From assembly GCF_000143415.4 (NCBI RefSeq), contig NW_003314275.1, positions 813,980 through 877,979 on the forward strand: a stretch of DNA of 64,000 bases, in the 5' to 3' direction. A program made the translations under genes and the position numbers. The notes under the pieces were generated by a model. That model searched no databases and was not told where the DNA came from. It saw only the letters and a program-made list of their open reading frames with translations. Shown in pieces: positions 1-10,469 of this stretch. Numbering within the stretch: position 1 is the first letter of the stretch; the number at the start of each line of letters is the position of its first letter. The stretch comes from Selaginella moellendorffii. Taxonomy: Eukaryota; Streptophyta; Lycopodiopsida; Selaginellales; Selaginellaceae.

Positions 1-448
1 CCATTGTGTTCAGGCCAATCTCTACATTCCATAAATATGCAAAATAAGTGGATTTAAACACTTTCCATAAATAGCATTTGGGACCGAAATAAGACTAACA
101 CAAAGGGCATGATAGTGAGGGTGTTTAGCAGACACAGTAAGCTATCATCTAATGATATTAAGGGACTAGTCTCAATACGCAAGAGTTCTTGTCAAGCTAG
201 TGCATGATAGAGCAAAAGAGAACTAAGAGCCAAGCCAAGTATGCTCTGCTAAAAACACATAGGAGTTCCTACCTTATGTCCATCTGGCTAAGTACAGATG
301 CTAAGCCCAATAAGCTAACACTTGAACAAGAGGGGCTGATAAAGGGAACTAGCAATATTGACTTCTTGCCATCCTGACAGTAAGGAAAGAGTGTCTGTAA
401 GGATTGGCCGACAGATAACTTTCAATACCCGAAGTCACATTTGCGACA
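1..448 (-). repeat. 3' LTR of the LARD-like element (partial, window edge)
   Basis: The segment matches 21217-21664 base for base over long stretches, for example around 96-130 and 21312-21346, with scattered mainly transition differences. In minus orientation it begins TGTCGCAAATGTG right after a polypurine tract, as a 3' LTR should. The rest of this LTR lies left of the window. Confidence 0.88.
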
Positions 449-462
449 CTCTCCCCCCCTAG
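449..462 (-). other. polypurine tract
   Basis: On the minus strand this reads CCTAGGGGGGAGAG and abuts the TG start of the LTR. A PPT primes plus-strand synthesis in LTR retroelements. Its position agrees with the PBS at the other LTR. Confidence 0.75.
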
Positions 463-3051
463 GGAAGATCGACGTTTTTGTCAATGCATACTCGAGTCTA
501 TACCATAGCCAAGGAAACAACTTTAGAAAAAGTTCACAGTGATCACACTATGTGAGAAATGCACCAACTTAAATGAGTTAGGCGGCAACCTTTTTGTCTA
601 ACGCGGACACACTACCAACTCAGACACCTTCCGGCCATCGTTGACAAGGAAATGACCAACAGAGTTAACCACCCTTGCTACGCTAGGTATCACCTAACTT
701 ACAAAAGTGTGATATACCCCTACCTGCAAGGACATAGAGAGAGAAGCCAAAGGCCCCAGCCCTCATGAGCAAAGAAACCAAACCTGTCGGTAAGATTTAA
801 ATAAACTACTGTAAACAAGTAGTTAGAGTTGTTTCCACGGTCACGCCCTTTTAATAGAATCAAAAACATCGACAAAGAGGCGGGTGATGTGACCAGTCGA
901 CAGTATCTACCCCATGGCTAAAGATTTCACCATGCACACGAAGTGCCAAAGCCAATCTACCTATACTGGCCCAAATTCAAAGATCAATAAATGGACAATA
1001 TTAAAGTTATAAACAATGATATCTTAAAGACTTAATTATCAATGAAGAAATCTTAGATTAGAACACAAAAGTATTCCAAGTAAGTTATTATCCGATAAAG
1101 TAGTATTACAGTTTAGGAACCACCAAGATCATCATCATTTTTTTTGGAAACATAGGATTCACCATCCAACAAATTCAATAGTCAGTGTATTATTAAGAAA
1201 GCTCAATGATAAAACTGAACTATCGAAAATGGTAGATAATATGCCAAACAACTTACCAAAGATAACTCAAAGAACACAAAGTATCATTGACTGGCAAGCA
1301 AAATGTTCAAGAATGTATCACCCGAAGGAAATAACATCCCAATCTATCAGAATTAACTTAAGCAATAATCAACAAAATAGAATGAATGTGGTAAAACCAA
1401 CAAACACTCATTTATACCAACCATTATATCAGCTAATCTGATTAAATCCCGGTCAACAATACGAAGGAACCATAGTTGTTTAAGCAAGCGTCAACAATAT
1501 CCTACTGATATTTCAAACCCAAGAGACCAATCCAAAGCAAACCACAAGAAACATGTGATATTGCGAAAAACCATAAGCCATCAAAAAGACCAACTAACCA
1601 TCATAAAAGATCATCAATCATCCTATCAATAGAAAGATGCATAATCATCATTGAAGAAAGAATCCACTATCCTGAAGAATAGCAAATCATTCTAGACCAA
1701 CAATAATTAAGCAAAACATTTGATAAGGATAATCAACTACCCTAGATGATAGTCAACCATCATCAATGATTACTAGATGCAAATACTAATTTCAACATCG
1801 AAACTAATAATCTAAAATGCCTTCCCTAACAACTTCTAACAAATGGAACAATGAGCATAAAACTCAAGGAACCAAAAGCTCAAAGAAGTTTATAACTACG
1901 TCTTGCCTAATAATGATCACAAGTTTTGCATGAACTAACTTCAATGCTAAAGAAGAAATCATGGTATAACTCACAACATCCTCCTCAACACATCCATAAG
2001 CTAAACTTTATAATGCAAAGCTAATGAAGAACATATTTACATCAATCCACACAATGGAGCTATGCTCAACAAATGATTACTAAATGATCCTCCATGAATT
2101 CATCTATAACAAAATGTAACTCACTTCATAACAAGCACAAGAAGAATTATCAATGATTGATATATCCCAATTCAAATCCAACAAAGATTCAAACATTCCA
2201 ATATTGATTATTAACTCTTCTTCTCGTAAAGCTAATATAGTCCACGACTAAATCACTTTTTAAAGAGAAGCTAAAGCTCAACCCCTACTAAATAATTTCG
2301 TTTAGAACATAATTATCTTAAACTTGCCACTCAACTTGTTTGAACATCAATACAGTTGCTAACTAGCAATTGTACAATTGCCAATAACATAAAGCTACAA
2401 CTAAATCATCAACACCATCTTCATCGAGACTAATAAAACTCAATATCAATCTTTTGGAGAGACATTTCATCTCATTCAAATCTCATTATCAATAATGTCA
2501 ATGACAAAACATCATTTCAATGCCATCAACACTATAACAAAGCTAGAAGAAAGCATGAGTGAATCACCACTCAAAGCTCTTTAGCAACCAAGCTAACCAA
2601 AGTCGAAGATACCTTAGTCAGTATCTGAGACCAATCTTCCAACAATACTCAGTTACAGATAACACATCATTAAAGAGTGAATCACCACATCCAAAACTCA
2701 ATGAAATCCAACACTATGAACTAAATGCAACCAAATGATATCGATAGAGGTAGAGTTGATATGCTAACATGGAAAACCCATGTAAGTTTAACAACACGAT
2801 CTTCTGCAACACCATCTGACAAAACAAGCCCATCACTAATAAATCTTCATTGAGCAAAGCAAGTGTTAACAGTCCTCGACGAAGTCTACAAGCAATCACT
2901 AGTCATAAGCAACTAACAATTATTATTTCAACTTGCCTTCACAAGACCCAACACTAAACTCATGCCATTGAATCATATACTTGGTTAATATGAACGTAAT
3001 ACCCTAAGTACAAGATAAAGGTTCATAGACAAGCATAAACTAAATAACCAT
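449..3051. other. LARD internal region, first part, no gene seen
   Basis: AT-rich sequence full of ATCAAT and CATCAA-like words. The longest ORFs are 60-70 codons and match nothing I recognise. I see no gag zinc knuckle, protease, RT or integrase motif on either strand. It continues at 18249 after the inserted transposon. Confidence 0.6.
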
Positions 3052-3055
3052 TTAT
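3052..3055. repeat. target-site duplication TTAT (left)
   Basis: TTAT precedes the left inverted repeat and is repeated at 18245-18248 directly after the right one. Removing 3056-18244 plus one copy leaves a continuous LARD internal sequence. Confidence 0.75.
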
Positions 3056-3077
3056 GCTCTATTTCGTTAAAGTGGGA
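3056..3077 (+). repeat. left terminal inverted repeat, 22 bp
   Basis: It begins GCTCTATTTCGTTAAAGTGG and is the exact reverse complement of 18223-18244. A second ATGGGAC word follows about 27 bp inside, and a short hairpin (TTTTCAAGTATTTGAAAA) lies at 3108-3125. Confidence 0.92.
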
Positions 3078-3683
3078 TTTATTCAGTAAAATGGGACTAG
3101 GTACAAATTTTCAAGTATTTGAAAATGACGTGAAATTATATGTTTTTTGTCCAGGGGCTAGACATATCTGGGGCATGGTGACTAGCGCGGTGACTTTATG
3201 TCCAGACTGAGTCCATCTGGTTGTATAATAAATCTCATTGTCAAGGTGAACAAGCCGAATCTGAAGCTAAAGAAGAGCGATGGCATGCGCGCACACACTA
3301 TTTGTTTGTTCATTGAGCGTGTGGTGAGCTTTCCAAGATGAACGTCATTCCTATTAGCCAGACATATAACTTAATGGTGAGAACATTTAGATATTATTCA
3401 ATGTTATCTTTTTCTAACGAATCTAATTGTGAAGGTGTAGCAAGAGGCATTGCTAGTCTGGAGAAGTCATTTAACTCATTTGACCCTTAGTGTATTTTCA
3501 TGAAACTAAATAACATTCATATTATTAAGGAATTTCTCTAGTACCTTTTTTTTACGACATAGAGGCTTGCATTTCTTTCAAAGGTGATTTAGTAAAAGGC
3601 CTGAGGGCACATGCCATTCTATTTCTCAGACTGGTATTAAGATATACTAGTGCAAAGGGAAAAAAGTATTTGGTGATCAAGTA

Positions 3684-4382
3684 AATAGCATGAGGGCACA
3701 CGCCATTATAAGCCTAAGCGCTAGTGGACACCTCCTTTTTGGTACTCTCAACGGTACTATCATCCTTCTCCGGGTCAGTTGTTTTGCTTTGGATTGTTGT
3801 CTCTGACGTTACTGGGGCGTTCTCGATAGTTGTTAATGTTGCCGTTTGTTCAGAAAAATGATCACCTGAAGTATAGTACGGGGAGTTTGGAAGACTTATA
3901 TATTCTACATCTTCACCTATCTCCTTCTCCGTCTCCTTTTCTGCCTCACTTACAGATTTTGTGCTTGCCATGAGAACGCTCTTCACCCTAAAATATGGAG
4001 TTCGTTGTGTTATAAAAGGAAACCAACACACACGTTGCAAGGGAATGATGGTACATAAAGCACGTAAGCCCACAATATGGGTTTATGTGCCATTAATATG
4101 GGCCACACGCCATATTATTAGATTTATGCACGTGTGATTGGTAAATGCATATGTCACATCATCTTTGTTTTACCTCACACACTATATCAGGCCTAATGAA
4201 CCATATCACATGTGCGCACATGCTATATATATGGAGAAGTATTATGCAAGGATAGAAATTCAATGCATGATTGTGGAGAGCAATGGCATGAAGCCACATG
4301 CTAAATAACATTTTAGAGAAAGATCTTGTTATTTGTTATTTGTATCATCTCACTTAGGAATGGCGTAAGGCCACATGCCATC
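3684..4382. repeat. 24-bp palindrome copies, left end group
   Basis: Good copies lie at 3684-3707, 4282-4305 and 4359-4382, with weak or half copies near 3602-3618 and 4090-4113. Two sit directly at gene ends. The 3684 copy is 6 bp beyond the stop of the small acidic ORF, and the 4359 copy overlaps the predicted transposase stop at 4381-4383. They could form 3'-end hairpins in the transcripts, but that is inference. Confidence 0.85.
3714..3971 (-). CDS. small acidic, Ser/Thr-rich hypothetical protein of the transposon
   Basis: The ORF encodes about 85 residues if it starts at MASTKSVSEAEKE. An upstream in-frame Met would extend it to 119 residues. It is rich in Glu, Ser, Thr and Lys, with no hydrophobic core, and I recognise no domain. 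It lies between the left inverted repeat and the transposase and reads in the same direction. It may be a separate small gene or the last exon of something longer. Palindrome copies lie about 110 bp upstream and 6 bp after the stop. Confidence 0.4.
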   Translation of the reverse strand: MASTKSVSEAEKETEKEIGEDVEYISLPNSPYYTSGDHFSEQTATLTTIENAPVTSETTIQSKTTDPEKDDSTVESTKKEVSTSA

Positions 4383-6883
4383 ACGCCTCCTCTGATTCAG
4401 ATTCGGATTGTTCACCTTGAAATAAAATACATTAGAAACTTTGTAAAGGAATATTCATGAATCTCACCTTGAACCCGGGTTATGAATGCTCTTGCTGCAT
4501 CTCTTGCATGGTTTGGCAAGGTGATGGTGGCACTTTGCTTCCGCATCCAACCATGCACAACATTATCCACCGATATGCTCATGCTGGGATCCCTTGGATT
4601 CAGCACCCATCTCTTTTCTAGGCAATCGTTCGTATATCCGGAACTTGGCTTGAACCACTCCACAGTTACATTGAAGGAGTTAGTTTCCGCGTCCTCCTCT
4701 GCATCAGTGATGCAGCGCCCCACCCATATCATTTGTTTTTTATTACTGGGTCTGACAAGCACGACCATTCCTTTGCAGACCTGTACTGGATTGAATGCTG
4801 AATCCGGCTTCTTGTTCCTCGGCCCACAATAGTGATCCTCAACATCGTTATCTGTCACTGCATTTCCAGAGGACATTGTTCCGCTACTATCTGGTGCTCT
4901 GGGTTCTGGCCAAAAGGACTCTTCCAATTCTTCATATACAACCGGCCCATTTTGGATAGTAGATATAATCTTCTCCCAGTATTCGAGCAAAGGTTTGCAC
5001 CTCTGAAAATAGGATTCTCCACCAAACACCAACCCCCTCTTCCAGAAGGCAATATGTTGTCTAATCCCGGCCACTATACTTTCCTGGTCTTTGAGTCCAT
5101 CCGGGTGCATCGGCCGTGGGGAACCCTGAGGAATCATAGGTTCCCCAGTTATGGGATCTCTCTTGAAGAGTTCAATGCCGTCCACTGGCAGCCACACTGT
5201 GTCCCATTCTCTCATCTTGTACCTCATCACTGGAGCACCGTCACACATGCTGAAATGAAACTGAAGAGGCTTGGAGTGGCCAATCAGCGTTTCGGATCCG
5301 TCCCTGATGTAGCCTCTTACAAACCCCTTAAAGTCTGGAACCTCTGTCACAAGTGCAACTTCAACAGTGCCTTTGATGCAATTTTGGAATTCATCGTAGA
5401 GTTGTGGGAGGGTGAGGACATTGGATCGCCGGAGGGACTCTGCCAAGTGACTGAACATGGCATCGACGTCTTCATGAGTGTGCCCAACCATGAGAAAGCC
5501 AAGTGTAACCGTTTCAAATATGCCTTTGGCAACAAGCATCGCCAAGTACGCGAAGACGTACATGTTTTTGTTCTCACTGCCAGCATTGTCTGTTTGGAGC
5601 AGAAGATGGGGTGGAAGGCCACATCGGCCGCAAGAACTTCCTTGAGATTCTGCTTCGTTTGGATGAGGCTGTGCATTCACCGGGCGACCAGCCTCGTCGG
5701 AATGGCATGAGGCCTCACGTGATAACCCTACAATCTGACGGCCAACATATTCACTGGGATGGCATGGGGCCCCACGCGATACTGCAAGCCTTTGCTCCTC
5801 CTCTAGCTGAACCCTGTATGGGGTTCGATCGACAAGGGCCTTATGCAAGGGTTGGCCGTTCAGCTCAGTCTGCGCACTTTGCAGAGACCTTAAGTGTTTT
5901 GCTAGGGACGCAATCATCATGTTTGCACCCCCGCCACCCCATAGAGGTACAAAGAGGTTCCCATAGTTCTGGGCACCATGCCCATGAGTGATTATGCCAA
6001 ACAGAGACACAGGCAGCTGCATGGATGAAGAGATTGCCTTGGGGGCAGGATTGAGTCGAGGTAAGCACGTCTTTTTCTGGTCCATTTTGTCGTGGATGAT
6101 GCAGAGGTAAGAGTCAGGTCTCTCCATGGAGAGAATCCTGTTATGATAATATGTAGTCCTGCAGCTTCTCTGCTCGATGTTGTGGTCAAGCCGCCTTCTA
6201 ACCAACGTCTCTCGCTCTTGAGCGCTGCAAGAATTCTTCGACAAAGCCATTTTGATAGCAGTGCACTCGTCACACTTTGAAAAGCTGGAGTACTTTCCTA
6301 TACTCACATCCCTGAACCTGTTGCTCCACAATCTACTAAATCTAGATTGGCTCAGCTTCCTGTAGCCATTACTCTGGAGTTCCCGATTCACATCTTCCAA
6401 TATGGCCCCCTTGGTATACATGGAAGGGAGAACTCGTTGGGTGTCTCGTGTTCCATCTTCCAAGAGGCGGGTTTTATGTGGTTGCTGCTCGCTACATGTC
6501 TCGACAAACCTCTTGAAGATTGCCTCTCCATATACAACATGACCCCTGGTTTTGTGCATACCGTCGTTCCCATGGACTGCCTGTTGAACCCTTTGTTCCT
6601 CGAACTCAGTTTTGATTCTGTAGAATGTGGTTCGAGGGACTCCATAAATGATTCTCCATGCCTTCATGCAGACCAAACCCCTCTGGAAGACCATGCCCCC
6701 CACCTGATGTTCTGAAGCATCAACAGATGACCGTAATGCCTCATACACAAAATTGCGAGTTGCCTTCCAGGACAATGTCTTGTATCTTGCTCTCTCTTCT
6801 TCAATAGCATCCCAATCAGCATGTTGACAGCACCTCCTCTTGCAACAAGCAACTGTCGAGACCATTCGAACCTCCATCGCCAT
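4381..6883 (-). CDS. RNase-H-fold (DUF7869-like) transposase, C-terminal main part
   Basis: An 823-codon ORF. Near residue 204 is a C-x-x-C pair (KCDEC). The probable catalytic set is D265 or D268 in IIHDKMDQ, D432 in LLQTDNAGSENKN, and E471 or D474 in GHTHEDVDAMFS. The last motif is typical of DUF7869 proteins linked to DNA transposons. A 52-bp intron at 4416-4467 probably replaces the ORF's own C-terminus, so the protein would end in an acidic SESESEEA tail with its stop at 4381-4383. Residues about 366-397 come from two palindrome copies lying in the exon (5701-5724 and 5758-5781) and have duplicated SR-A-CH words. The reading frame is shared with the ORF ending at 6887, from which it is separated by one TAG. 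It presumably cuts and joins the element's ends in the nucleus. Confidence 0.75.
5701..5781. repeat. two palindrome copies inside the transposase exon
   Basis: Copies at 5701-5724 and 5758-5781 have intact left arms and decayed right arms. On the coding strand they encode similar peptides (SREASCHSDE and SRGAPCHPSE). They lie between the first and second catalytic motifs, where an insertion may be tolerated. Confidence 0.75.
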
Positions 6884-6886
6884 TTT

Positions 6887-7522
6887 CTACCTTTTCGGTT
6901 CGTTGCTCAGATCCCTTTGGCTGCACTTTAGGAAGGTGTACTTTCTTTTCCCATGAAGAGATGTTCTGTCATCAGTTGTAGTGGTGTTTGATTGTGAATC
7001 CTTCACATTCTCAAACACTAAGTGCCTCAATTTCCACCGCACAATGCTTCCAATAGTCAGACTGTTTTCTTCTGTGTCAACAACCTCTAAAATCGTAACT
7101 CCAATATCATCCCAGCCCAATTCTTGATTAGCAACCGCATCTCTTGGATCGACAACTGTGGCTAAGCCCTCAGCTACCACCTCCCCCTCGGGGTTGTTTA
7201 GAAACACCTTTGCCTGAATCCATGTAGCACGGTTCTTAAGATCCACGGAGGGAACATGCGTCGCACTTGCGCTGTCCCCAACATCTGCTTTCTTCTGAAG
7301 ATTTTTCAAGGCAACAACAACATTTACCCCGACGACCATCTCTCCTCGTTCAATAGCGACCACATTCCCATCGAAGACAGTGTCTACTGATACAGCAGCA
7401 TTGCCTTCCCCAAGCCTTTGACAGTGTATAACAAAGTTCCGATCCATAGACACAAGGGTCCCTTTTGCAACTCTCTTCCCACCATTCAAAATGTAAACCT
7501 TTTCCCCAACCCTGAAGGCCAT
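6887..7522 (-). CDS. DUF8039-like N-terminal region of the transposase gene
   Basis: 211 codons, starting at MAFRVGEKVYILNGG. The first half looks like a small beta-rich module. Residues about 107-170 (EGLATVVDPRDAV to GSIVRWKLRHLVF) resemble the DUF8039-type region found N-terminal in plant transposases. This is pattern memory, not a search. The stop TAG at 6887-6889 is followed by AAA and then the ATG of the transposase ORF in the same frame (7522 to 6883 is exactly 213 codons). One long protein broken by a single TAG is therefore the simplest reading. A splice-acceptor-like CTTTCAG ends one base before the ATG, so a 5' UTR intron is likely. A palindrome copy lies about 80 bp upstream. Confidence 0.6.
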   Translation of the reverse strand: MAFRVGEKVYILNGGKRVAKGTLVSMDRNFVIHCQRLGEGNAAVSVDTVFDGNVVAIERGEMVVGVNVVVALKNLQKKADVGDSASATHVPSVDLKNRATWIQAKVFLNNPEGEVVAEGLATVVDPRDAVANQELGWDDIGVTILEVVDTEENSLTIGSIVRWKLRHLVFENVKDSQSNTTTTDDRTSLHGKRKYTFLKCSQRDLSNEPKR

Positions 7523-7603
7523 TCTGAAAGTGCAGAAAAGAAGTTAAGACCATACAAAAAATGATTGGAGAATGGCCTAAATCATAACATACCAAACAAC
7601 CTC

Positions 7604-7795
7604 AATAGCATAAGGCCACATGCCATTATTCAAACATGCTATTGACACCCATGTGAAATTTCGCATTCACAAAATTGGCATGAGGCCTCATGCCATCTTG
7701 ATATACACACAGCTGCAGGCAAGTAAAAACATACATGACAATATGCTAGCCATGAAATTGCAAGGGCCCAAGATGGCATGTGGCCTCATGCCATT
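7604..7795. repeat. three palindrome copies upstream of the transposase gene
   Basis: Copies at 7604-7627, 7674-7697 and 7772-7795 are the best set in the element. The central one is nearly perfect, with GGCATGAGG facing CCTCATGCC. Spacing is about 70 and 98 bp. They lie just upstream of the leftward ATG at 7522. Confidence 0.88.
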
Positions 7796-7887
7796 TCTAA
7801 ATGTGGTCCTAAGCCATTCCATGGTGAACATACCAGGTAGCACAAGTGCCGAATATCAAGAGGAAGCGGCAGCCACACCAAAGACAG

Positions 7888-8027
7888 TGCCGCTCGCAAC
7901 ACCGCAACTACTCGTAGCGCCGCTCGCAACACCGCAACTGCTCGTAGCGCCGCTCGCACAAACTGCCACTCGCATAAACTGCCGCTCGCAATGGCGCTCG
8001 CAATGCCGCAACCGCTCGTAGACACAT
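7888..8027. repeat. CGCTCGCA-type tandem repeat
   Basis: Repeats of GCCGCTCGCAACACCGCAACT and shorter CGCTCGCAATG-like units. The repeats produce open frames on both strands, which I do not treat as genes. Confidence 0.75.
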
Positions 8028-8853
8028 AAACCACAGCCCACAACGCCACTTACACAAGCAGCGCTCACTGCGCTCAGCGGAACCAAGAACACGGCGCACA
8101 AAAATGATAAACCTAGGAATGAGTTCGAGAATTCAAAAATAACACACGCTTGAACGTCACATCAAATCCTCTGACAAACCAGATCTTATGATTCCTCTGA
8201 TAAATTTCAAACTGAGTAGCTTCTAGACTTTGCTGTCGGAGGTTGAACTTTGTCACATCATGTCCTTGCCTCGATCCAGCTGTGCCATGTCAGTGATTCG
8301 AACTTTGCCATGCCATGTCAGCGATCCGCGCCAAGATTATTCGCCGTGTAAAGGAATAATTATGCTGTGTGTGTACGTCCATTTATGGCAATATAAGGCC
8401 ACACGCCATTCAAAGAATAATGCTCGACATAAGGCCACACACCATTCAAAGAATAATGCTAGTCGAGCATTTTTTGGTGCATTTTTGGGTTCAAAATTGC
8501 ATGAGCCCACACGCTATAAAGTTTACCTGTACCAAAAATAGAAACAGCTTTATTTACTTGGGAATTTAAGTGGTTGAGGCATTTTTAAACTTACAAACAC
8601 ATGCCCTACTTACATTCCTTTGGTTGCTTAAAATTCAAGAATATTATAAACTTTTCTTTTTGCATTTTCAATGTTTTCAATTATGGTTTTTGATTTTCGT
8701 AGGACCAGCCTAGTAATCTATTTGCATCCCATCATGTTTATAGCTAGCTTTCGTTTGTCCCCTTCGCTAGCCTGAGATACATCTGCTCGGCATCTGCCTC
8801 TTACAGCATTTGCCCAGAAAGGGCATCTTTCTTCACGCAGCATTTGCCACATG

Positions 8854-8872
8854 TTTAGGGTTTAGGGTTTAG
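8854..8872 (+). repeat. short interstitial telomere-type repeat (TTTAGGG)
   Basis: Two and a half units of the plant-type telomere repeat, with another TTTAGGG-containing G/T-rich stretch near 9650-9720. In plants such telo-boxes are often promoter elements, and both lie in the transposon control region. Confidence 0.7.
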
Positions 8873-9344
8873 CAATTCAGTAGCTTGATAAACATGCAAA
8901 TACAGAACTTGATGCAAAATCCTTTGATATGTCACAATGCCCCTAGGACCATAAACACATTTCAATAGAGAGGGTCCTTTCATTTCATAACTCCTTACGT
9001 AGATCTTGGTGAAACCAGAGTTAGTGAAGTTAGTTTCTTGTGATCCCACATCTGATTGTGATGTCCCTTTGCAGTTTCGATGGAAAGGTCAATGCACACC
9101 AAACTGTAAAATCTTGGAGCAAAATAACGGTCGGATCTATGGCAAATGCCCTTGAAACATTGTAAGGCTCGTGTGGTCTCATGTGGTGTCCAATCGAGAT
9201 GCTTCTTTGCAGGGTCATCAAGAAAGACATTGTATACCATTCTGTAAAATCTAGTTGCGATCTAACGGTTGGATCTCCAAAAAACTCAAAAAAATCTCAC
9301 GCGTGTCAAAATATCCTAGGAATATACTCCTATGTGCCCCTGAA

Positions 9345-9606
9345 AATGGCATGCGGCCCCACGCCATTCAAGAGATAACGCCAGATGACGCCGAGAATTT
9401 TTTGGTGCATTTTTTGGGTTCAAAATTGCATGAGCCCACACGCTATAAAGTTTATCTTTGCCAAATAGAGAAAAGTTTATCTGTGTCATGTGAGGTAGTT
9501 ACAGTCCTTTATGCTCGGCATCTGCCTCTTGCAGCATTTGCACTGAAAGGGAATTTTTCTCCATTCAGCATTTGGCCCTGAAAATGGCATGCGCCCACAC
9601 GCCATT
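9345..9606. repeat. two palindrome copies in the control region
   Basis: Copies at 9345-9368 and 9583-9606 are each preceded by CCCTGAAA and followed by CAAG. The duplication therefore includes flanking sequence, and these two arose by copying a larger segment. Confidence 0.85.
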
Positions 9607-10086
9607 CAAGGAATAATGCCACAGGACGCCTGGATTTTTGGGTTTAAAATGTTTAGGGTTTTTTGGGTTTTTTCAAAATATTTTGGGTCCAACGTTTTTT
9701 GGGTTTCTTTGGTTCAAAATTGCATGAGCCCACACGCTATAATATTGATTTGAGAGAAAAATAGAAACAGATAGAATTTCTTTATTTAGCTGAACATCTG
9801 CCATTTTTGGAAATACAAGATGCTTTGGAATATCCAATCATGCATGGTATAAATATAGCGAGGGTATTAAATGATATCCCAATCATGATCTTTCTTTTGG
9901 ATTTCGCGTGCATGCAGTCCGAGGAATGATGACGTTGCGGATTTCTTTTGGATTTTGCGTGCTTGCATGCGCGCGGCAATCCAGAAATTAATGGTGGCGC
10001 CCAAGTCCGAGGAATGATGATGTGGCGGGATTACCAACCGTTGTGACATTTCGCGCGTGTGAGGTTAGGTTTTGCATTTTGCTTTG

Positions 10087-10255
10087 TACTCGCGCTCGCA
10101 CACTCGCGCTCGCGCTCGCATCACACTCGCGCTCCCGCTCGCATCGCGCTCCCACTCGCGATCACGCTCACTTCTCTACAGGTTTCTCGTGTGCATCGGC
10201 GTCCACTCGCGCTTGCATCACACTCGCGCTCGCATCGCGCTCGTGTGCATCGGCG
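10087..10255. repeat. CTCGCGCTCGCA-type tandem repeat
   Basis: A degenerate array of CACTCGCGCTCGC words with a duplicated GTGCATCGGCGTCCACT segment (about 10191 and 10246). It lies upstream of the rightward gene and is probably 5' leader or promoter sequence. Confidence 0.7.
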
Positions 10256-10469
10256 TCCACTTCAAGACACACCCAGTTTGTAACTTCGCCGCCAACTCCG
10301 CCGCCCACTCCGCCACCCACACGCAGCCCACTTGGCGTCCCGGGAGATTTCAGCACCACTCTCCAACTGTAAGTGGCAGAGTAGCCTTGCTGCTACGATC
10401 CGCTGCACACACAGTGCACATTTGCCAGCGAGTCCGGCCTCGATTGTCACGGCCTCCATTCGGCTTCAA

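Larger units (their letters stand above)
7523..10469. promoter_or_regulatory. divergent control region of the transposon, repeat-rich
   Basis: About 2.9 kb without a convincing gene lies between the leftward and rightward genes, so both promoters must be here. It holds palindrome copies (7604, 7674, 7772, 9345, 9583 and weaker ones near 8394 and 8425) and GC-rich CGCTCGCA-type tracts at about 7888-8027 and 10087-10255. Three direct repeats of about 80 bp end in TTGCATGAGCCCACACGCTATA (about 8465, 9400, 9700). It also has a paired CTCGGCATCTGCCTCTT block (8786 and 9510), a paired CTGTAAAATC block (9104 and 9241), a paired TCCGAGGAATGATGA block (about 9918 and 10006) and a telo-box run. The ORFs seen here are repeats read through. 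Confidence 0.6.

Noticed and set aside
4832-5710. A 292-codon plus-strand ORF opposite the transposase
   Set aside because: Antisense shadow of the transposase frame, with no domain.
5701-5781. Treating the palindrome copies in the transposase as introns
   Set aside because: The only GT-AG pair around one copy would be about 29 bp, too short, and the frame is open without splicing.
7856-8101. Overlapping Cys/Ala-rich ORFs on the minus strand
   Set aside because: Products of the CGCTCGCA tandem repeat.
8854-8872. Chromosome end or telomere fusion
   Set aside because: Only two and a half units, inside a transposon control region; a promoter telo-box is enough.
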